The notes under the pieces were generated by a model. That model had not been told where the DNA came from. It made no database searches and saw only the letters and a list, made by a program, of their open reading frames with translations. From NCBI GenBank assembly GCA_963831535.1, contig CAWHQP010000007.1, forward strand, positions 992,001 through 1,056,000: a stretch of 64,000 bases of DNA, read 5' to 3'. Both the position numbers and the translations under genes were made by a program. Of this stretch, positions 44,225 to 53,750 are shown in pieces (position 1 is the first letter of the stretch; each line of letters opens with the position of its first letter). The stretch comes from Bog-756 sp963831535. GTDB lineage: Bacteria; Actinomycetota; Acidimicrobiia; Acidimicrobiales; RAAP-2.

Positions 44225-45488
44225 AGCGCGCTCGAGTCGCGGCCATCAGTAGAGGGCCTGGGCCGCCGCCCGACCCGGGTGTCGTCGAGGTTCCCCTCCA
44301 GGGACACGCGGACGGTATGCCGACCATGGGATCGATCCACAGCCACCGGGTCAGCGCGGCCGTCCTCCCCTGGCCGGGGGGCCACGGGCGCGGACCGGTC
44401 GGGACCGTCGAGCATGGTCGCGAGGGCCGAACCGATACCCGGGGGGTAGCGCACCACGACAGCGGCCCGTTGGTCGGCGGCGAACTCGCGACCGCTCCCG
44501 ATCCGGTGGATCCGTTCGGTGGCCCGGCGGTACGCCGATCACCAGCGACAACGGGGACGCGACGGAGCACGGCCACCGTGGCCAGCACGGTGTCGTGGCG
44601 CTTGATGTGGACCAGCTCGTGGGCCAGCACCCCCTCCAACTCCACCAGGCGTGAGGACCTGGTCGAGTGCCGATGTCACCACCAGGGTGGCGCTGCGGGG
44701 GTCCCGGCCGAGGGCCATGGCATTGGGTACGGGACTGTCCACCACGGCGATCGCCGGCTGGGGCAGGCCCATGGTGGCGCACAGCCCGTCCACCAGGTTG
44801 TGCAGCCGGGGCCGATCGCCTCGTGGCTGGGTCGCGGCCCCGACGGCCCGCAGCACCGGCCCGGGGGCCCGCTGCCACAGCACGACCATGACCGCCGGCC
44901 GGCCACCACCACGAACACCGACGGCGGCCACATAGACGGGCAGCCCGACCCGGCCAGCACCACGCCGATGACCACGCCGAGGACCAGTCCGGGCACCAGG
45001 CACAGCCGTACCGCCCGCCGCTGGTTGGTCCGGATGGCGCCGGCCTCCTCGCTTCCCTCGGCGCTCCGGTCGACGGTGGTGACTGCGGCGGCCGCGACGG
45101 CGGGTGACGCCGGTCGGCTCCTGCCCGCCTGATCCCTGCCTCTGCCCCCCGGACCGTGACGATCCCGATCGTGACGGTCGGCGGTTCCCCGGTGAACCGC
45201 CTCCCCCGCCGCCCGCCGGGAACGGCTCCCTCCGGAGCCCCGGCGCCACCGGAGCCTCCGCGGACGTGGATCCGCCCGCCGCGAGGACCCCCTCCACCAC
45301 CGCCTCCGCCGCCCCGGTTGCTGCCGCCGGCTGTCGACCCGACCCCGGTTGCGGTTCCTGTTGCGGTTCCGGTTCGAGGAACCGCCACCGCCCCGCCCGT
45401 GGCGCCGCGCGCCTGTCACCGCCCGGAACGACCGCCAGGACGCCGACCTCGGCGCGCTCGCCGGGCCGTTCTGTTCGGTCGGGGCCAT
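44221..45488 (-). pseudogene. M48-family membrane metallopeptidase, multiply frameshifted in this sequence
   Basis: Pieces in all three minus frames line up as one HtpX-like zinc peptidase. In order: a TM segment RLCLVPGLVLGVVIGVVLAG (about 44950-45010), a second hydrophobic piece, LHNLVDGLCATMGLPQPAIA, VVDSPVPNAMALGRDPRSAT, the zinc motif LEGVLAHELVHIKRHDTVLA (HExxH), PLSLVIGV, the third-ligand region GREFAADQRAA and a C-terminal stretch ending at 44221. At least four frame changes are needed (near 44945, 44650, 44560, 44535). Motifs are intact, so sequence error is more likely than decay. ATG 45488 is tentative and the N-terminal 120 residues are low complexity. Such enzymes do membrane-protein quality control. 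Confidence 0.7.
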
Positions 45489-45510
45489 GGTCGAAGCAGT
45501 GTAGGGCCGC

Positions 45511-46706
45511 TCAGGCCTCGGCCCGAACCACGGCCGCGTCGTACCGGGCCTCGTACCATTCGGCCAGGCGCTCCATCGACCAGTGGGAGGCCCATGCCCA
45601 GCCGTCGTCCAGCCAGGTCTTCCGGGCCGGGCCGGCGTGTGCCCCGGAGGGTCCGGCCGGCCACCCCGGGGAGGTCCAGGACCTGGGCCAGGGCGTCCGC
45701 CAGGGCGTGGGCATCACCGGGGGGGACCAGGACGGCATGGCCGCCGGCGGCCTCCCGGTATCCGTCGATGTCGCTGGCCACCACCACGGTCCGGGCGGCC
45801 ATGGCCTCGACCAGCACCATCCCGAACGACTCTCCGCCGAGCGAGGGTGCGGCCACCACGTCGGCGGCCACCAGCCGGCGGATCTTCTCCTCCTCGGTCA
45901 GCACCCCGAGCCAGTGGAGGTCGGCCGGCCTCGGGATGACGCTGCCGCAGGGCGTCGGTCTCGGACCGTCGCCACGCCACCCACAGCGTCGGCTGAGACC
46001 GGCGGCCGCCGACCGGATCCGGCCGTCAACCGGCGTACGCCGTCGAAGGCCGCGAGCAGGACCCCGAGACCCTTGCGCTCCTCGTGGCGACCGAGGAACA
46101 GGATCGTCGGCCCGGTCCGGGGCCACGGGTCGACGTGCACGAACCGGTCCATCTCCACGCCGTTGAACCCGACCTCGTAGTGCCCACCCAGGGCACGCTC
46201 GGCGGTGTCGCGGGCCGCCGGCGACACCGCGCAGCGGACGGCGAAGCGCGCGGGCCAGGCGATGGGTCAGGGGCCGCAGGGCACGGTAGAACGGACTCTG
46301 GCCCGCTGCGGTGGAAGGTGGCCACCAGCGGCGGGAGTCCGCCGACCCAGCAGCAGCCCATAGGGAACGCCCGGCGTGAACGGCTCGTGGACGTGGACCA
46401 CGTCGAATCCACCGGTGCGCAGGGTCCGCAGGGCCCGCACCACGGCGGGAACCGAGAGGGTGACCGGAGCCACCGAGCCGTTGGCCGGGAGGGAGACCGA
46501 CCGTGCCCGTGATCTCCAGGCGGATCCCCGGCGGGGCGTCGGCGGCGGCATCCAGCGGGGCGAACACGGTGACCCGGTGGCCCCGTTGGCCGAGGGCGCG
46601 GGCCAGCCCCACCACCTGGCCCTGTACACCGCCCGGGTCGGGAGAGGCTGTAGGGACAGACGAGGGCGATGGTGCGGGCCGGGGAGGCCGTGCCGCGGGG
46701 GTCCAC
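45511..46706 (-). pseudogene. pimA: GT4 glycosyltransferase, PimA-like phosphatidylinositol mannosyltransferase, multiply frameshifted
   Basis: Fragments across frames reconstruct a roughly 398-residue GT4 enzyme: ARTIALVCPYSLSRPGGVQG, VVGLARALGQRGHRVTVFAP, FDVVHVHEPFTPGVPYGLLL, VATFHRSGPES, YEVGFNGVEMDRFVHVDPWP, ILFLGRHEERKGLGVLLAAF, LHWLGVLTEEEKIRRL, and VVAAPSLGGESFGMVLVEAM with the C-terminal EX7E region. PimA transfers mannose from GDP-mannose to phosphatidylinositol. The pgsA-patA-pimA context, as in mycobacteria, supports this over a generic GT4. At least seven frame changes are needed, with the protein motifs preserved, so assembly error is likely. GTG 46706 is a tentative start. Confidence 0.78.
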
Positions 46707-46713
46707 CGGATGT

Positions 46714-48638
46714 TCAGTCGACAGTGGAGCGGCGCTCCCTGCGCCGGCTCCACTTGACGCCGTACATGGCGTCATCGGCCCGGCTCAGCAGCTTGGAGGG
46801 ATCGGTGTCGGGATTGTCTACGAACACACCCCCCACCGAGGCCAGTACCGAAAGGGTGCGCCCGTCGATCCGGTAGGGCCGGGCCAGGGCCGACGAGATC
46901 CGCTCGTTGATGAGGAGCATCTCCTCCTCGCCGCTCTCGATGTCGCACACCACCACGAACTCGTCGCCGCCGAGCCGGGCCACCGTGTCCGAGGGGCGGA
47001 CCAGGGCCGACAGGCGCCTGGCCACGGCGATCAGCATGTCGTCCCCGACGTCGTGGCCGAGCCCGTCGTTGATCTCTTTGAACTCGTCGAGGTCGAGGAG
47101 GAAGACGGCGACCCCGTGCTGACCGTCACCGATCGCCGGTGGCCGACGTCAGCCGACGACCGAGCGGGCCAGACCGTCGATGGCCTGCTGGAGGCGTTCG
47201 GCCAGGAGGGTCCGGTTGGCCAGCCCGGTCAGGGGATCGTGGAGGGCCATCTCGGCCAGGCGCTCCTCGTTGCGCTTCTGCTCGGTGACATCGTGCATGG
47301 CCACCACCGCCCCCAGCATCCACCCGTCCTCGTCGACCAGGGCCTGTCCGTTCACGCTGACCTTGCGGTGGTCGCCCGGCCTCGGAGGCCAGGACGATCT
47401 CCACGTCGCGCAGCTGCTCGCCCGACATGGCCCGGAGCAGCGGATCCTCCCGAGCATCCATGGGGAGACCCGTCGGCCCCCAACAGTCCCTGGTCGGCCG
47501 GGATGGTCCCGATGGGATCGGAGTCCTCGGACAGCCCGTGGAGGCGTCGGGCGGCGGGATTGAACACGGTGATCCGTCCCGTCGGCATCGCAGGCCACGA
47601 TGCCCTCCTCGAGGGTGTCCAGCAGAACCTGGAGGAACTGCTCGTCGTGCCGGAGCTCGGCGGCAGCCTGGCGGGCGCGCGGTGATGTCGCTGAACGAGG
47701 CCACGGCGCCGGTGACCACGCCGTCGGCGCCGACCATGGGTTGGATGTTGATCCGGACCCACATGCGGTCGGCGGCCCTCCCGCAGGATGCCGAGGACGA
47801 CGCCGACGGCCCGTCGGCCGTGGCGCAGGCCGGCCAGCACCGGGTGGTCGGCCACAGGGACGTCGTTGCCGTCGGCGTCCACGAGCACGATGCCCTCGGC
47901 CTCCCCGTGCGCCAGCATGGTCTCGAGGCGCCGCCCGACCACCCGGATACGCGGGGCCTCGAACATCACCTCGAAGGACTCGTTCACCCGCACCACGGTC
48001 CCGCCGGCGTCCACCATCATCACGCCGTCGGCCAGCGAGTCGATGACGGTGGTCTGGCGACGGTCCTCCTCGCGGATCCGCTGCTCCAGCTGCTTGCGTG
48101 CGGTGACGTCGCGGATGTTGACCACGATCCCGCCGATGGGATCGGCGAGATGGTTGACGCCACCACGTCGAGATCGAGGGTGGTTCCGTCGGCCCGCACC
48201 GTCTGCATCTCGAGAGCGACCGACAGTCGTCGGCGGGCTACCAGGTCCCCGAAGAGGCTCCGGAACGGACTGGAGGCTCTGGGCGTCGAACAGGCTGAAG
48301 ACGTCCTGGCCGACTGCGTTGGTGATGTCGTAGCCGAGCAGCCGCTCCGCCGAGGCGCTGATGAAGATGAACCTGCCTTCGGCGTCCACCGCCGCCACCA
48401 CGTCGAACTCGTGCTCGGACGGCGACCGGAACACCGGCCCGACCAGCGGAGGGAGGTTGCCGGTGCCATGGCGTGCCGACCCACCGGGAGGTGTCGCCCC
48501 GACATGGCCGTTGGCGGGCGCCGGGTCGAGGTCGGCGGCATCGCTCGGAGCCGAGGGAGGCCTCCCGGTCGACGCGGTCCGCCCGGACAATTCGAATTCG
48601 GCGTCGCCGGACAGGGAGCGGCTCTCGAACCTGGTCAT
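46714..48638 (-). pseudogene. PAS-containing diguanylate cyclase (GGDEF), multiply frameshifted
   Basis: Fragments give a protein of about 640 residues: PAS 1 (FDVVAAVDAEGRFIFISASA, ERLLGYDITNAVGQDVFSLF), PAS 2 (TTVIDSLADGVMMVDAGGTV), PAS 3 with PAC (WVRINIQPMVGADGVVTGAV), PAS 4 (GIVACDADGT, ITVFNPAARRLHGLS), the linker ALHDPLTGLANRTLLAERLQ, and GGDEF: VAVFLLDLDEFKEINDGLGH and VARLGGDEFVVVCDIESG. The active-site GGDEF is intact; no EAL domain follows. At least six frame changes and one in-frame TGA (47149-47151) interrupt it. The ATG at 48638 overlaps the patA stop (ATGA), and its stop is eight bases before pimA, so it is part of the PIM operon. Product would be c-di-GMP. Confidence 0.75.
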
Positions 48639-49535
48639 GCCGCCGCACCAGGACGATCGGACAGCCAAAGGGGCTGGAAGACGTGCCACTGCTCGGGGGC
48701 CCGCCGGATCAACCCCTCGAAACGGGTGGCGATCTCCTGGGTGAGGCGGGCCACGTCGGCACGGAGCGAACCCCGACGGGTGGTGTCGAGGGGCGGCTCC
48801 ACCAGGGCCCGGTGATCGGGGCCCGGCCCGCTGTAGACCGCGCCGGTAACCAGGCGGGCGCCGGTGCGAAGGGCCAGGGTGGCCGGCCCGGCGGGCATGG
48901 TCGTCGTCTCGCCGAAGAACTCCACCTCGATACCGTTTCCGGCCACATCCCGATCGCACAAGCAGACCGACCAGGCCACCGGCGCGCAGTGTGGCCATGA
49001 CCGAACCGCCGGACGACGCGTCGAGGGGCACGATGGTCAAGCCCATGGCCGCCCGCTGCTCCACGAAGAACTCGAACAGCTCCGGGGGCTCGAGACGCTC
49101 GGCCACCGAAGTCATCGGCAGGTTCTGGGTAGCGAGGAAGGCCCCTCCGAACTCCCAGCTCCCGATGTGGGGCAGCGCCATGATCACGCCATCACCGGAG
49201 GCGACGCCGTCGGCCAGGTAGTCGATGCCCTGGACGAATGTGCGTGCCTCCACCTCGGCCGGTGAGGTGCGCCCCAGCCGGGCACCCTCGACCCAATAGC
49301 GGGCGTAGGCGCGGAACGACCGGTGCGCCCACCGGTCGAGCAGGGCCTGGTCGTCCTGCCCGGCATCGAGCACACGGCGCAGGTTGGCGGTGACCATCTC
49401 TCGTTGGTCGGCGCGCACGGAGAACAGCACGTCGCCGACCCGGTTGGCCAGGCTCAGGGCCACCGGCTCGGGAAGTGCGGCCAGACAGCGCGCCAGCGTG
49501 GTGTAGGTCCGAAACACCATCGTTCCCTGGTTCAC
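48635..49535 (-). CDS. patA: Phosphatidylinositol mannoside acyltransferase (LpxL/HtrB family), with one apparent frameshift
   Basis: Removing one extra base at 48959 gives a complete 299-residue acyltransferase: YTTLARCLAALPEPVALSLA, NLRRVLDAGQDDQALLDRWA, VIMALPHIGSWEFGGAFLAT (the HxxxxE-type catalytic motif H-I-G-S-W-E), GLVGLLCDRDVAGNGIEVEF, FFGETTTMPAGPATLALRTG and the C-terminal QWHVFQPLWL. The family acylates lipid A; in actinobacteria the homologue acylates PIMs at the membrane. Position between pgsA and pimA supports PatA. GTG 49535 was taken; ATG 49520 is possible. Confidence 0.85.
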
Positions 49536-49572
49536 GAGCCCTCGTCCTCGATGAATTCTCTGATGGACCGAC

Positions 49573-50349
49573 TCAGGTGTGACGTCGACCGGTGCGTTGC
49601 CGGGAGGCCTGGCGGGCCTGCCTGGCGCGCCAGGTCCGTCCGGAGCGGCTGGCCAGCTCACCCTGGCGACGGGCCCGCCAACGCGACGGTGTGGTCGACG
49701 ACTTCCTGGCCCCGGAGCGCACACCGGTCCGGGTGCGCCGTTGCCGACGTGGCGTGGCAACCGGTACCGGTCCCTCGGCCAGCCGCCACACCTTGGCGAA
49801 CCGTCCCACTGCGGTGGCCATCGTCAAGCCGAGCATGACCCACAGGACCGGGACGAGAAACGACGGAGCCAGGAAGCCGATGCCTAGCAGGATCATCCGC
49901 TCGGCCCGTTCCATCAGTCCGCCCTTGGCCGAGATACCGAGCGACTCCGCCTTGGCTCTCTGGTAGGACACGAGCGAGGTGGCACCGAGCACGGCGAAGG
50001 GGAGCAGGACCAAGTGACCCGGGTGGGTTGAGACCAGATACCAGGCCACGCCACCGAGGATCAGGGCGTCCGACACCCGGTCAGTCACCGAATCGAAGAA
50101 GGCGCCGCGCACCGAGGAGGTCCCCGAGGCCTTGGCCACCGGTCCGTCCAACAGGTCGTGGAGTCCGGTCAGGATCAGCAGCACGATGGCCAGGTGCAGG
50201 TGGCCGGTGGCCACCGACACAGCCGTCGCCGTCGCCGAAATCAGCCCGGTGGCGGTCAGCATGTCGGCGGTCACACCCATGCGTTGCAGTTTGTGGCCGA
50301 CGGGACCAGTACTCCGGTCAATTGCGTCGCGCCATCGCCCGTCGAACAT
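49573..50349 (-). CDS. pgsA: CDP-alcohol phosphatidyltransferase, probable phosphatidylinositol-phosphate synthase
   Basis: 258 residues with about six TM segments. The CDP-alcohol motif reads HDLLDGPVAKASGTSSVRGA followed by FFDSVTDRVSDALI, that is D-x2-D-G-x2-A-(K)-x8-G-x3-D-x3-D; the usual Arg after the first Ala is Lys here. In actinobacteria the enzyme at this place, next to patA and pimA, joins CDP-diacylglycerol with inositol phosphate. The final 55 residues are an Arg-rich tail, unusual for the family. ATG 50349 has GGAGG six bases upstream, better than the ATG at 50376. Confidence 0.9.
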   Translation of the reverse strand: MFDGRWRDAIDRSTGPVGHKLQRMGVTADMLTATGLISATATAVSVATGHLHLAIVLLILTGLHDLLDGPVAKASGTSSVRGAFFDSVTDRVSDALILGGVAWYLVSTHPGHLVLLPFAVLGATSLVSYQRAKAESLGISAKGGLMERAERMILLGIGFLAPSFLVPVLWVMLGLTMATAVGRFAKVWRLAEGPVPVATPRRQRRTRTGVRSGARKSSTTPSRWRARRQGELASRSGRTWRARQARQASRQRTGRRHT

Positions 50350-50501
50350 ACGGATCCTCCAGAATGGTCTCTCCACCCTACCATCTGCTAGCTGGAGTGA
50401 GCAGGGGATACCCAGCCGGGGAGCCGCCCGGTGGGGGGAAGGCGGAACGAGCCAGGTGGCGCCGGGCCGTCCGGGACAGGGTCCCTGGCTCGTTCAGGGC
50501 A

Positions 50502-50954
50502 TCAGAGGGCCAGGGGCCTGATCGGCGCCATGATCAGGTCGGGGTCGGACTTCCAGTCGACGCCGGCCACGTCGATGTAGAGCTCGATCTCGTTGCCGTC
50601 GGGATCGAGGATGTACAGGCTGTGGGTCACGGTGTGGTCGCTCGACCCGACGATGGGCACGCCCGCCTCCTCGAGCCGGGCCAGAGCCTCTTTCAACTCC
50701 TCGTCCGTGTCCCCGATCTTGAGGCCGAAGTGGTAAAGACCCAGGTGGCGGCCCCGTGGTTGGGGCGTGGCCCCCTCCCCCACCTCGATCAGGAGCAGTT
50801 CGTGGTGGGTCCGGCCCGAGGTGAACGCCGCGGCCGGGATCCCCAGAGTGGACGGAAACGCCACATCCCAACCCAACACGTCCCGGTAGAAGGCCGCCGA
50901 CCGCTCGACGTTCTTCACGTACAGCACCAGGTGCCCGAGCTCCTTGATTTCCAT
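50502..50954 (-). CDS. VOC-superfamily (glyoxalase/dioxygenase fold) protein
   Basis: 150 residues with two beta-alpha-beta-beta-beta modules. Likely metal ligands are the His of IKELGHLVLYVKNVERS, the His of HLGLYHFGLKIGD and the Glu of DPDGNEIELYIDVAG. The DPDGNxIEL motif is typical of catechol 2,3-dioxygenase-like VOC proteins. The substrate is not identifiable. It sits between the HIT gene and pgsA, where mycobacteria have no such gene. Confidence 0.82.
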   Translation of the reverse strand: MEIKELGHLVLYVKNVERSAAFYRDVLGWDVAFPSTLGIPAAAFTSGRTHHELLLIEVGEGATPQPRGRHLGLYHFGLKIGDTDEELKEALARLEEAGVPIVGSSDHTVTHSLYILDPDGNEIELYIDVAGVDWKSDPDLIMAPIRPLAL

Positions 50955-51085
50955 GACTGCGTCCCTTCTGGTTTTCGTTGCGATCCCGTCCCGACCCTCA
51001 CCGTGGTGAGCGAGAAACTCCCGCCGTCAGGGGAACACCCCGGCTGGCCGTTCGATTCCGGTCTGTCCCACCGGTCCGGACCCGG

Positions 51086-51616
51086 TTACCGCGGCCACGC
51101 CTCGTACAGGCGCTGCCAGGTCACGGCCAGGGTCTCTGGGAGCACCCGTGTCCCCGCCACCGCGGTCATGAAGTTGGTGTCGCCCAGCCAACGGGGCACC
51201 GCGTGCAGGTGGAGGTGCCGCGGGATGCCGGCACCGGCCGCCTGGCCCAGGTTGGCCCCGAGGTTGATCCCCTCGGGCGCCAGGGCCGACTCCAGGGCCG
51301 ACACCCCGTGCCGGAGGGCCGACCACATCTCGGCCCCCTCGGCCGCGGTCAGCTCACCGAGCGACCCCACGTGGCGGACGGGCAGGACCATGAGGTGACC
51401 GCTGGCGTACGGGTAGGCGTTGAGCACGACGAACGTCTCGGGGCCCACCCACAGCACGCCGTTGTCGGCCGAGGGGGGGCCGCTGCTGGCGATCCGGCAG
51501 AACACGCACTGGTCGGGATCGTCGGCCGCTGGCACCGCGTCCTGGGGCGGCACCGGCGCCCCGACCGAGTTCACGTAGGCGCTCCGCCATCCGGCCCAGA
51601 GGTGGTCGAGGCTCAC
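51086..51616 (-). CDS. HIT-family hydrolase (AP4A phosphorylase-like)
   Basis: 176 residues. Cys-x2-Cys near the N-terminus (DQCVFCRIASSG), FVVLNAYPYASGHLMVLPVR, and the HIT triad IPRHLHLHAVPRWLGDTNFM. The family splits dinucleoside polyphosphates or related nucleotides; the mycobacterial homologue downstream of thrS is an AP4A phosphorylase, so this role is inferred from fold and place. GTG 51616 overlaps the thrS stop (GTGA), giving translational coupling with the synthetase, a known source of AP4A. Confidence 0.9.
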   Translation of the reverse strand: MSLDHLWAGWRSAYVNSVGAPVPPQDAVPAADDPDQCVFCRIASSGPPSADNGVLWVGPETFVVLNAYPYASGHLMVLPVRHVGSLGELTAAEGAEMWSALRHGVSALESALAPEGINLGANLGQAAGAGIPRHLHLHAVPRWLGDTNFMTAVAGTRVLPETLAVTWQRLYEAWPR

Positions 51617-53607
51617 GTCCCGACTTCGGGCAGACGGCGTTCGGCGATCTCCGCCTCCAGCATCTCGGTGAAGCCGGTCAGTTCCACACCCCGCTCGGGG
51701 CGGTCGCTCCCCCGCCGGTTGACCCCGACGGTGCCGGCAGCGACGTCCTCGTCCCCGACCACCAGGATGTAGGGGGTCTTCAGGAGTTTGGCCCGCCGGA
51801 TCCGGGCCCCGAGGGGTTCGTCGGCCGGATCCACCGAGACCCGGACCCCCACCGCCCGGAGTCGGTCGGCCACCTTGTGGGCGTAGGCCTCGTGATCGTC
51901 CCTGACCCCGAGCACGCGGACCTGTTCGGGACAGAGCCAGGTGGGAAGCGCTCCGGCGTAGTGCTCGAGCAGGATGGCGAAGAAGCGTTCCACGGAGCCG
52001 AACAGGGCGCGGTGGATCATGATCGGCCGGTGGCGGGCGTTGTCGGAACCGATGTACTCGGCCTCGAACCGCTGGGGGGTCTGGAAGTCCAGCTGGATGG
52101 TGGACATCTGGTGAGTCCGGCCGATGGCGTCTTTGGCCTGGACCGAGATCTTCGGGCCGTAGAAGGCGCCACCACCCTCGTCGAGGACCAGGTCGAGGTC
52201 CATGGCCAGCGCCGTGGTTCGGAGGGTCTCGGTGGCCTCCTCCCACTCCTCGGCCGAGCCCACCGCCTTGCCCTCGGGCCTGGTCGACAGCTCCAGGTAG
52301 AAATCCTCCAGGCCGAAGTCGCGGAGGAGGGAGAGGACGAAACTCAAGGTGGTGTGCAGCTCATCGGCCATCTGTTCCCGGGTGCAGAAGATGTGGGCGT
52401 CGTCCTGGGTCATGCCCCGCACCCGCGTAAGGCCGTGGACCACACCCGATTTCTCGTAGCGGTACACCGTCCCGAACTCGAACAGGCGCATCGGGAGCTC
52501 GCGGTAGGACCGCTGGCTGCTCTTGAAGATGAGCACATGGAACGGGCAGTTCATCGGCTTCAGGTAGTACTGCTGACCGCCGTCGAGTTCCATGGGCGGG
52601 AACATCCCGTCGGCGAACCAGTCGAGGTGCCCCGAGGTCTCGAACAGCTCGGCCTTGGTGATGTGCGGTGTGGTGACGAACTCATAGCCGGCAGCCTTGT
52701 GCCGCTGGTAGGAGTAGTCCTCCATCAGCCGACGGATGGTCCCGCCCTTGGGGTGGAAGACGGCGAGCCCGGAGCCGATCTCTTCGGGGAACGAGAACAG
52801 ATCGAGCTCGGCGCCGAGCTTGCGGTGGTCCCGACGCTCGGCCTCCTCCAGCCGGTGCAGGTGGTCAGCGAGGGCCTTCTCCGACTCCCAGGCCGTGCCG
52901 TAGATGCGCTGCAGTTGTTGACGCTTTTCGTCGCCGCGCCAGTAGGCCCCGGCCACCCGCATGAGGGCGAAGTGGCCCAACCGGCTGGTCGACGGGACGT
53001 GAGGTCCCCGGCACAGGTCCGTGAAAGTCGGCGAGTTCCAGTAGGTGGAGACCTGGGCTGCCTCGCCCCCCTCCGCCGGGGCGTCCACCTCGTCGTGTCC
53101 GGCTCCAACCGCCTCGATGATCTCCCGTTTGAACGGTTGATCGTCGAAGAGGGCGAGCCCTTCGTCGATGGTGTGCTCGTGACGGATGAACGGCTGATTC
53201 TCGGCCATGATCTCGCGCATGGTGGCGGCGATGCGCTCGAGGTCCTCGTCACTGAAGTGAACCCCGTCGGGCAGTTCGAAGTCGTAATAGAAGCCGTCCT
53301 CGATCACCGGACCAATGGCGAAGTGGGCCCCGGGCCAGAGTCGTAGGACGGCCTGGGCCAGGACGTGGGCGGTGGAGTGGCGAAGCACCTCTCGGCCAGC
53401 ATCGGAGTCTGCGGTGATCACGCTCACCTGGGTCCCGTCCGCCAAAGGGGTGTCGAGGTCCACCTCCACCCCATCGAAGGAAGCGGCCACCGCCGCCCGG
53501 GCCAGGCGGGGGCCGATGGACTCGGCAAACTGAAGCGCGGTGGTACCGGCGTCGAACTCCCTGGTCGATCCATCGGGAAGGTGGACGGTGACGGCTGGCA
53601 TGGTCAT
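51613..53607 (-). CDS. thrS: Threonyl-tRNA synthetase
   Basis: 664 residues in the standard order: N-terminal TGS (VHLPDGSTREFDAGTTALQF), editing domain (RHSTAHVLAQAVLRLWPGAH), catalytic core with motif 2 YRYEKSGVVHGLTRVRGMTQ and DDAHIFCTREQM, zinc ligand Cys in MNCPFHVLIFKSSQRSYREL, motif 3 RPIMIHRALFGSVERFFAIL, and a C-terminal anticodon domain. ATG 53607 or 53601. The 143-base gap upstream (53608-53750) has GC-rich potential stems but no T-box that I can recognise. Confidence 0.96.
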   Translation of the reverse strand: MTMPAVTVHLPDGSTREFDAGTTALQFAESIGPRLARAAVAASFDGVEVDLDTPLADGTQVSVITADSDAGREVLRHSTAHVLAQAVLRLWPGAHFAIGPVIEDGFYYDFELPDGVHFSDEDLERIAATMREIMAENQPFIRHEHTIDEGLALFDDQPFKREIIEAVGAGHDEVDAPAEGGEAAQVSTYWNSPTFTDLCRGPHVPSTSRLGHFALMRVAGAYWRGDEKRQQLQRIYGTAWESEKALADHLHRLEEAERRDHRKLGAELDLFSFPEEIGSGLAVFHPKGGTIRRLMEDYSYQRHKAAGYEFVTTPHITKAELFETSGHLDWFADGMFPPMELDGGQQYYLKPMNCPFHVLIFKSSQRSYRELPMRLFEFGTVYRYEKSGVVHGLTRVRGMTQDDAHIFCTREQMADELHTTLSFVLSLLRDFGLEDFYLELSTRPEGKAVGSAEEWEEATETLRTTALAMDLDLVLDEGGGAFYGPKISVQAKDAIGRTHQMSTIQLDFQTPQRFEAEYIGSDNARHRPIMIHRALFGSVERFFAILLEHYAGALPTWLCPEQVRVLGVRDDHEAYAHKVADRLRAVGVRVSVDPADEPLGARIRRAKLLKTPYILVVGDEDVAAGTVGVNRRGSDRPERGVELTGFTEMLEAEIAERRLPEVGT

Positions 53608-53750
53608 TCTCTCTCTTGCCGGGTTGGTGGTGTCGTGGAGCGCCGAGGTAACCGAGCCGGGTTCCGTAGCCGGAGCGGGCGGCCCGGTCTCCCGCCGCCA
53701 ACCGAACCGTCCCCGACGGAACGGAGACGATCGAACCGGGGCGCTTCGGA

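Noticed and set aside
45120..45488. Separate small Gly/Arg-rich genes on either strand
   Set aside because: All frames are low complexity, none has a recognisable domain, and the stretch is adjacent to a frameshifted gene, so it is treated as its uncertain N-terminal part.
44221..48638. True pseudogene island reflecting loss of PIM lipids
   Set aside because: All catalytic motifs are preserved, breaks are one-base events and adjoining pgsA and patA are essentially intact; sequence error explains the data better.
53608..53750. Possible tRNA or T-box in the thrS leader, prompted by GATCGAACC at 53729-53737 resembling a T-loop
   Set aside because: No acceptor or anticodon stems pair around it, no T-box sequence is recognisable, and there is no antiterminator/terminator pair.
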